Assembly: GCA_937951615.1 (NCBI GenBank)
Contig: CALFBH010000014.1
Span: forward strand, 99,610-163,609
Source: an uncultured Saprospiraceae bacterium
Lineage (GTDB): Bacteria; Bacteroidota; Bacteroidia; Chitinophagales; Saprospiraceae
Direction of reading: 5' to 3'
DNA length: 64,000 nucleotides
Shown: positions 59,179-64,000 of the stretch, in pieces
Layout of the letters: the number at the start of each line of letters is the position of its first letter
How positions within the stretch are numbered: position 1 is the stretch's first letter
Made by a program: the position numbers and the translations under genes
The notes under the pieces: model-generated
Databases searched by the model: none
Told to the model about the DNA's origin: nothing
Seen by the model: only the letters and a program-made list of their open reading frames with translations

Positions 59179-60471
59179 ATGACAGCAGTAGCCGGAGTAT
59201 TAAATAAACAAGCAGTTGCCATAGCAGCCGATAGTGCAGTAACTATTGGTAGTTCAAATAACCGCAAAATATTCAACAAAGCAAACAAAGTATTTGCTCT
59301 ATCTAAGCAACATCCAGTTGGGATAATGATTTATAATTCCGCTTCCTTCATGGGAACTCCCTGGGAAACGATAATAAAAATTTATCGCAAAAAACTTGGA
59401 GACGAATCTTTCCCAACCATAAAAAAATATCAGGAAGACTTCATAGAGTTTCTTCGGTCAAAGGAATTTTATACTAATGCTGACACGCAAATTAATAGGT
59501 TACAAGACTTTGCATTGTATATTATTGACTTTGCAATTGATGAAGTTATAGTAAACAATAGGCTTTTAGTTGAGTCCATGTCATCGGCAGATAAAGCAGT
59601 TTTCATAAAGCTGTTCGAGAAAAGAATCGATGCATACATTGAACTTTGGAGTAGAAGTACTGAATACTGTCCCGAATTTATGGATTATACTTTTGAAGTG
59701 TTTCAGAGGTATTCTACTTCAGTTTTTGATAAAATTCTCGAATCTCGCTTTCTCAATAATGAGCTTGAAGTATCAAATGAGCTATTGGTGAAGATTGAAA
59801 AAATCGTTTATATAATATTGAGAGCTAAGGAAACCTCGTATCATTATACAGGATTGATTTTTACTGGTTTTGGCGAGGATGAAATATATCCACAACTAAT
59901 CCCAATAAACATATCGATGGTAGTGGATAATAGGTTACGATATTATATTGACGAAGATCAAAATACATCTATTTCAAATAATAATCCAAGTGGGATTTGT
60001 CGATTTGCTCAAACGGATGTAATAGATACAATATTAACAGGGATAGATCCTTCTTTAGATAATATTTACCTGAAAAATTTTGATAAAATATTAACGGATT
60101 ATAATAAAGCAATATTGGGAGTTATAGGCGATACAAATCCATTACTGTCAGAGCAGATAAAGAATGTTGATAATCAAATAATTATAGGAGAATTGGATAA
60201 ATTAAATAACGAAATAAGGAAGGAACATTATGTTATTCCGCTACACAATGCTGTAATCAGTTTGGCAAAAGAAGATCTAGCTGAAATGGCTGAAAGCCTA
60301 ATATATTTGACTTACTTAAAAAGAAGAATTACCTTTGCAGAAGAGAGTGTTGGAGGCCCTGTTGATGTAGCGATTATTTCAAAGGGAGATGGATTTATAT
60401 GGATTAAACGAAAACATTATTTTAACCCAAAATTAAACCATCATTTTTTCGATAACTATTTCAAACAATAA
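59179..60471 (+). CDS. Proteasome-like Ntn-hydrolase domain protein
   Basis: 430 residues. The start MTAVAGVLNKQAVAIAADSA looks like a proteasome beta subunit after removal of Met1: Thr at position 1, Asp at position 17 (AADS), and Lys at 33 or 36 in KIFNKANKVFAL, followed by GIMIYNSASFMGTPWE where proteasomes have the G-x-x-A-D segment. These are the catalytic Thr1, Asp17 and Lys33 of the Ntn-hydrolase family. The rest (about 90-430) is helical then beta (PVDVAIISKGDGFIWIKRKH) and not recognised. A 70-residue gene begins 4 bp after its stop. Probably a peptidase or amidase activated by Met removal; substrate unknown. Base composition is more AT-rich than its neighbours. Confidence 0.65.
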   Translation: MTAVAGVLNKQAVAIAADSAVTIGSSNNRKIFNKANKVFALSKQHPVGIMIYNSASFMGTPWETIIKIYRKKLGDESFPTIKKYQEDFIEFLRSKEFYTNADTQINRLQDFALYIIDFAIDEVIVNNRLLVESMSSADKAVFIKLFEKRIDAYIELWSRSTEYCPEFMDYTFEVFQRYSTSVFDKILESRFLNNELEVSNELLVKIEKIVYIILRAKETSYHYTGLIFTGFGEDEIYPQLIPINISMVVDNRLRYYIDEDQNTSISNNNPSGICRFAQTDVIDTILTGIDPSLDNIYLKNFDKILTDYNKAILGVIGDTNPLLSEQIKNVDNQIIIGELDKLNNEIRKEHYVIPLHNAVISLAKEDLAEMAESLIYLTYLKRRITFAEESVGGPVDVAIISKGDGFIWIKRKHYFNPKLNHHFFDNYFKQ

Positions 60472-60475
60472 CAAC

Positions 60476-60688
60476 ATGAATACTTTATCATTTAACACTG
60501 GTTTTACAAAAAAAAAATCTACTGACATTGAAGATGTACTCTCTAAGTTTAAACAAAATAAAGAAAAAAAATTAACCATTAAAGAAGGGATGTCTGCTGA
60601 AGAAATTTCCGAAATTGTTTCTAAAAGGGTAATTAAGATTATTGAAGAACAATTTAAACTGACAAAAGAACAGTTTGAAGAGGAATAG
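60476..60688 (+). CDS. Small charged partner protein of the Ntn-hydrolase-like gene
   Basis: 70 residues, very rich in Lys and Glu, mostly helical (IEDVLSKFKQNKEKKLTIKE, EEISEIVSKRVIKIIEEQFK), with a Ser/Thr-rich N-terminus (NTLSFNTGFTKKKS). The start is 4 bp behind the stop of the 59179 gene, so the two are surely cotranscribed. Not recognised. Possible regulator, substrate or tag for the hydrolase (speculation). Confidence 0.65.
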   Translation: MNTLSFNTGFTKKKSTDIEDVLSKFKQNKEKKLTIKEGMSAEEISEIVSKRVIKIIEEQFKLTKEQFEEE

Positions 60689-60750
60689 CAATATTTACCT
60701 TTAATCTCTGTTACAAAAAAGTACTTATTCAGGGATAAAATGGTTGTCAG

Positions 60751-61728
60751 ATGCCAAACATAAAAACCTCCACCTATCGCGCCCCATTCCTCTACCGCCA
60801 CCACCATATTGGCACCATCATGCCCAACCTACTCCGAAAAGTAGAAGGCATAACTTACCAGCGAAAAAGAATCGAAACACCCGATGAAGACTTTCTTGAT
60901 CTGGACTTTTCTCGTGTGGGCAGCAAGACCATTTTGCTACTCATGCACGGACTAGAAGGCAGTTCCGACCGACAATACGCCAAAGGTATGATAAAGGCAG
61001 CCAACAAAGCCGACTGGGATGGTGTGGTGCTGAATATGCGTGGTTGCAGTGGCGAAGCCAATCGACTCTACAGTTCTTATCACAGTGGCAAAACGGATGA
61101 TTTGGACTTAGTCGTGCAGCATTTGATACAAGTCGAAGAATACACGGATATTCTGATTTTTGGCGTCAGTCTCGGCGGGAATATTACTTTGAAATATGTA
61201 GGCGAGCAAGGCGAAAATATACCAAAAGAAGTGCGGGCGGCTGCGGCTTTATCCGTTCCTTGCCATTTGCAGACCTCCGCTGTTCAACTTCAAAAACCCA
61301 TCAATCAAGTCCTCTATGTCCGTCGGTTTATAAAGTCTTTGGTGCCGAAAGGCATTGAAAAAGTCAAAAGATTCGCCAGGACAGAGATTAGTATTGAAGC
61401 GATGCAAAATGCCCGTAATTTTTATGACATCGACAATCTTTATACTGCCCCTGCACATGGTTTCAAAGACGCAGAAGATTATTGGGAACAATGTCATTCC
61501 CGACAATTTCTGTCCGGCATTCGCATTCCGACCTTGCTCATCAATGCCCAAAATGATCCTTTTCTTTCGCCTGAATGTTATCCTTACGAAGAAGCTGAAA
61601 ACAATCCGTATTTTTATTTTGAAGCCCCAAAATATGGCGGTCATGTCGGCTTTAGTACCAACTGGCGTATGACAGGCGAGTTTTGGCAGGAGACGCGGGT
61701 AGTGGAATTTTTTAATCGTGTGAAATAG
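60751..61728 (+). CDS. Alpha/beta hydrolase, YheT family
   Basis: 325 residues. N-terminal YRAPFLYRHHHIGTIMPNLL is the typical YheT entry. LLLMHGLEGSSDRQYAKGM holds the oxyanion loop, VVLNMRGCSGEANRLYSSYH is conserved, and GVSLGGN contains nucleophile Ser140. NAQNDPFLSPECYP and YGGHVGFSTNWRM contribute the acid and His. Members hydrolyse small esters; the E. coli homologue YheT is uncharacterised. Soluble. 62 bp behind the small gene 60476 but with an unremarkable spacer, so joint transcription is possible. Confidence 0.9.
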   Translation: MPNIKTSTYRAPFLYRHHHIGTIMPNLLRKVEGITYQRKRIETPDEDFLDLDFSRVGSKTILLLMHGLEGSSDRQYAKGMIKAANKADWDGVVLNMRGCSGEANRLYSSYHSGKTDDLDLVVQHLIQVEEYTDILIFGVSLGGNITLKYVGEQGENIPKEVRAAAALSVPCHLQTSAVQLQKPINQVLYVRRFIKSLVPKGIEKVKRFARTEISIEAMQNARNFYDIDNLYTAPAHGFKDAEDYWEQCHSRQFLSGIRIPTLLINAQNDPFLSPECYPYEEAENNPYFYFEAPKYGGHVGFSTNWRMTGEFWQETRVVEFFNRVK

Positions 61729-61740
61729 GTTGATTCTCGA

Positions 61741-61845
61741 TAAGTGGAAATACAAATCCAAACGTCAAATTCAAATTCAAAAAACTATTGACAATAGGTC
61801 AATTAGTCAAATTGAAAGTGGTGTTTAGTTGAGTCCAGGCACTTA
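61741..61845 (-). repeat. 105-bp dispersed repeat, copy 2 (inverted)
   Basis: Reverse complement of the repeat at 813-917, about 90 percent identical by eye. It is followed by degenerate GTCGACGGTTGATGG units (about 61861-61875) like those flanking copy 1. It lies just behind the YheT-type gene. Confidence 0.75.
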
Positions 61846-61963
61846 GCTATCGTGGAACAGTCGACGGTTGATGGCTGTATTTTTAGCTTTAAAGTTATCC
61901 TATTTTTCATTTTGCATTGCAATTTCACAAAAAAGCTGTAATTTCATACAAATTCATCCATTC

Positions 61964-63838
61964 ATGCGAAGCTATTTTATTTGTATAACATGTTGTCTGT
62001 CTTTTGCAGGTCTGAAAGCAGAGGCTCCACTGAGGGATTCCTTGGCGAATGCCCTGAATATAGAAGCCAATAATGCAGTACAATCTGGTGAAAGCAAGGC
62101 GGCTTTGAAATATTATAATACCGCTTTACAGGCTTTAATTCCAGGTTTTGTAGATACGATGGTGTTAAATAATCCAGATTGGAAACTGCTGGAAAATTCG
62201 CATAATCAATCGGATATCTTAGCTTTACTCGAAGGAAAAGCAACAGTTTCAGTTACTTTTTTTGCCAAATATGGAGATGCAGAAGGACTCAGAAAAGCCT
62301 ATGAAACATTTGAGCTAACGGATCAATTGATGGCTCGTGTCAAAATGAATAATGAAGAGCCGCTTGCGCGAGAACGCATAGTGAGGATTTATGAAAAAGC
62401 CATTGAAACCGCATCCACTATTTTTGATAAAACAAAAAATGACCGGCATCTCGAACAGGCTTTCCAATGGGCAGAGCGTTGCAAGACACTTTTACTGACC
62501 GACCTGCATCGAAGTTTTCAAATGACAGACTTGCAGGCGATACCAGATAGTTTGCTGGCTTATGGAAAAGCCTTGCGACATCGACTGGCTGATTTGGAAA
62601 AAACAATCAGTCGCACTATTCAACCCATCTTCAAGGATAGTTTGCAGACTTTACAATCGGAATACGAAACCTTCAAAAAACAACTCAAAAAAGATTTCCC
62701 AAAACATTTTGGAATCAAATATGACCACGAAGTCATCAGTCTTGGACAACTACAAGGCAAAGTCTTAAAAGACGATATGTTCCTGTTGGAGTATTTTGTT
62801 ACTGGAGAAACTATTTTCCTATTTGAAATAACAAAAGAGCATATCAGCCTGTCCAAAATTCCATTGGATTTTCCCTTGGAGAAATGGGTGGATGAAATGT
62901 TGAAAGCCAGCAGCACACCCGATAGCCAAGCTGAAGAGTATGCAGAAGTGGCTTTGAAATTATTCAGTTATCTACGCCCAATTCCAAAACAGGGAAATTG
63001 TATTATTGTACCAGACGGCGTTTTACACCAATTGCCTTTTGAACTCCTGCTGACGGAAGAATCTGAGGCACTTGATTTCAAAAATTTGCCCTATTTGATT
63101 CGCAAGACAAATATCAGTTATGCCTATTCTGCAACGGATTTAGTCAGACGCTATAAAGGACTCCCCATCAATATCGGCAAACAATTTCTCGGAATTAGTA
63201 ATAATGACCCCGATAATAAAAATGAAGTCCTTCAGATTAAGCGGAAATTCGAAGGAGAAACCGTTTTTGACGTGCCTGCTATGGACGTAGATTTTAGAGA
63301 AAAAGCCTCTGAATTTGACCTAATCCACCTAGCCGTTCAAGCCGACGAAAACGGCATCAAGCTGGACGAAGACTATGTAAGTCTGAGCAAATTATTCAGA
63401 CAAAAAATGGATGCTTCCATGGTCGTTCTCAATTCTTATGAGGGAGCAGTCACGGAAATGGAGCAGGCACTAAGTCAGGAAAGTGAAAGCGTCATCCTAG
63501 CCCGTTGGGATACCGAAAATGCTGCTTCGGCTGATATAATGAAACGTTTTTACACAAATCTCGGCGATAAAATACCCAAAAACGAAGCCTTACGACAAGC
63601 AAAATTAGATTACCTTGCGGAAAATTATGTCAATGGAAAAATGGCACATCCATATTACTGGGCAGCCTGGTCTGCTTTTGGTAATACGCTGCCACTGGAA
63701 ATTCAAATACTAATAGAAGACTTTATCTGGTTAGCTATTGCACTCATCATCCTTTTGCTGGTTATCGCCTATTTCCTACGTCGAAATTCACCTGATATTC
63801 CAGTTGGCACGATAACTAATTTTCCAGCAAGAGGATAA
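61964..63838 (+). CDS. Membrane-anchored CHAT-domain protein with degenerate catalytic residues
   Basis: 624 residues from ATG 61964 (MRSYFICITCCLSFAGLKAE, signal peptide); the longer upstream frame lacks a signal. A helical TPR-like region (about 20-270: GESKAALKYYNTALQALIPG, AFQWAERCKTLLLTDLHRSF) is followed by a CHAT domain (about 270-585: LEYFVTGETIFLFEI, CIIVPDGVLHQLPFELLLTE, YWAAWSAFGN) and a C-terminal membrane helix (about 593-613). In active CHAT proteases the His motif is H-x-A-x-H-G and the Cys motif S-A-C-E-T. Here they read HLAVQA (His455, Gln459) and NSYEG (Tyr492 at the Cys place). So it is probably a catalytically dead receptor or scaffold with the fold outside the cytoplasm. 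Confidence 0.8.
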   Translation: MRSYFICITCCLSFAGLKAEAPLRDSLANALNIEANNAVQSGESKAALKYYNTALQALIPGFVDTMVLNNPDWKLLENSHNQSDILALLEGKATVSVTFFAKYGDAEGLRKAYETFELTDQLMARVKMNNEEPLARERIVRIYEKAIETASTIFDKTKNDRHLEQAFQWAERCKTLLLTDLHRSFQMTDLQAIPDSLLAYGKALRHRLADLEKTISRTIQPIFKDSLQTLQSEYETFKKQLKKDFPKHFGIKYDHEVISLGQLQGKVLKDDMFLLEYFVTGETIFLFEITKEHISLSKIPLDFPLEKWVDEMLKASSTPDSQAEEYAEVALKLFSYLRPIPKQGNCIIVPDGVLHQLPFELLLTEESEALDFKNLPYLIRKTNISYAYSATDLVRRYKGLPINIGKQFLGISNNDPDNKNEVLQIKRKFEGETVFDVPAMDVDFREKASEFDLIHLAVQADENGIKLDEDYVSLSKLFRQKMDASMVVLNSYEGAVTEMEQALSQESESVILARWDTENAASADIMKRFYTNLGDKIPKNEALRQAKLDYLAENYVNGKMAHPYYWAAWSAFGNTLPLEIQILIEDFIWLAIALIILLLVIAYFLRRNSPDIPVGTITNFPARG

Positions 63839-63896
63839 AATTTTTAAATTTTTAAAGTAGAAAAAAACAAATTCCAAAAAAGAAAAAATTGTGTTG

Positions 63897-63945
63897 ATGT
63901 GAGAAATGTGTTAATGTGTTGTGGTGTTAATGTGTTGATGTAATT
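63897..63945. repeat. Short GTGTTAATGTGTTGATGT direct repeats
   Basis: Imperfect repetition of GTGTTAATGTGTTG words behind the CHAT gene; low complexity, no gene. Confidence 0.5.
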
Positions 63946-63956
63946 TGTTTTGCGAA

Positions 63957-63986
63957 TGTAGCGATAATTCATGAATTATCGCTACA
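63957..63986. repeat. Perfect 30-bp palindrome with ATTCATGAAT core
   Basis: TGTAGCGATAATTCA meets its exact reverse complement. The core equals that of 43826-43857, while the arms differ. Outer GTTTTGCG/CGCAAAAC extend the pairing with mismatches. Confidence 0.8.
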
Positions 63987-64000
63987 TCCGCAAAACAAAC

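Overview
The window looks like a chromosomal segment of a Bacteroidota bacterium, most likely of the Saprospiria/Lewinella kind (inference). The signs are a type IX secretion (T9SS) C-terminal sorting domain at 23172-24395, SprB-like repeats, bacterial proteins with plant-type leucine-rich repeats, promoters of the TAnnTTTG type, the near absence of Shine-Dalgarno sequences, and intergenic DNA crowded with short palindromic repeats. No rRNA, tRNA or CRISPR array was recognised.

Layout. 1-2193: the 3' part of a front-end fatty acid desaturase and a GNAT-like protein, separated by repeat DNA. 2194-34000: a large accessory island of secreted or surface proteins, all on the minus strand: haem peroxidase-LRR, subtilase-LRR, a 2240-residue PKD protein, two paralogous all-beta proteins, an S74-chaperone protein, a carboxypeptidase-regulatory-like protein, an FN3-like lipoprotein and a small secreted protein. 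Four plus-strand genes for ~475-514 residue cytoplasmic proteins of one paralogous family interrupt them, each head-to-head with a secreted-protein gene. 34000-43400: lipoprotein, O-antigen ligase-like protein, two enzymes, a GT-C-like membrane protein, a Crp/Fnr regulator, a queuosine-tRNA mannosyltransferase-like protein and an orphan OppC-type permease. 43400-46610: a tight three-gene operon resembling the PARIS defence pair (AAA ATPase plus DUF4435 TOPRIM) with a SecB-like third gene. 46780-50180: glyoxylate shunt operon aceB-aceA with a very readable promoter/operator. 50388-64000: DUF3810 protein, queE, aroC, a secreted beta-propeller protein, an M1 peptidase, a membrane protein, a proteasome-like Ntn-hydrolase with a small partner gene, a YheT-type hydrolase and a CHAT protein whose catalytic residues are lost.

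How the genes work together. The most promising undescribed system is the island at 10.9-34 kb. Four members (called A-D here) of an alpha-helical, probably solenoid-like family lie divergent to exported proteins. Subfamily B/D appears to have duplicated together with a particular exported protein type (19805-21142 and 29653-31509). Five exported proteins of the island carry the same small beta module (consensus FKAGExIxLxxGF...FSAxIExC), usually near the C-terminus, and a sixth carries it near its N-terminus. Three minus-strand genes share a conserved leader hairpin whose base changes keep pairing only in the minus-strand RNA. A recombination scar (29251-29517) shows that the family is actively reshuffled.

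A second theme is repeat invasion of genes. Palindromic elements that are otherwise intergenic sit in frame inside the subtilase, the GT-C-like protein and the 58076-59140 membrane protein, and repeats supply the last codons or the stop of several genes. All functional statements rest on reading motifs by eye; no search was run.
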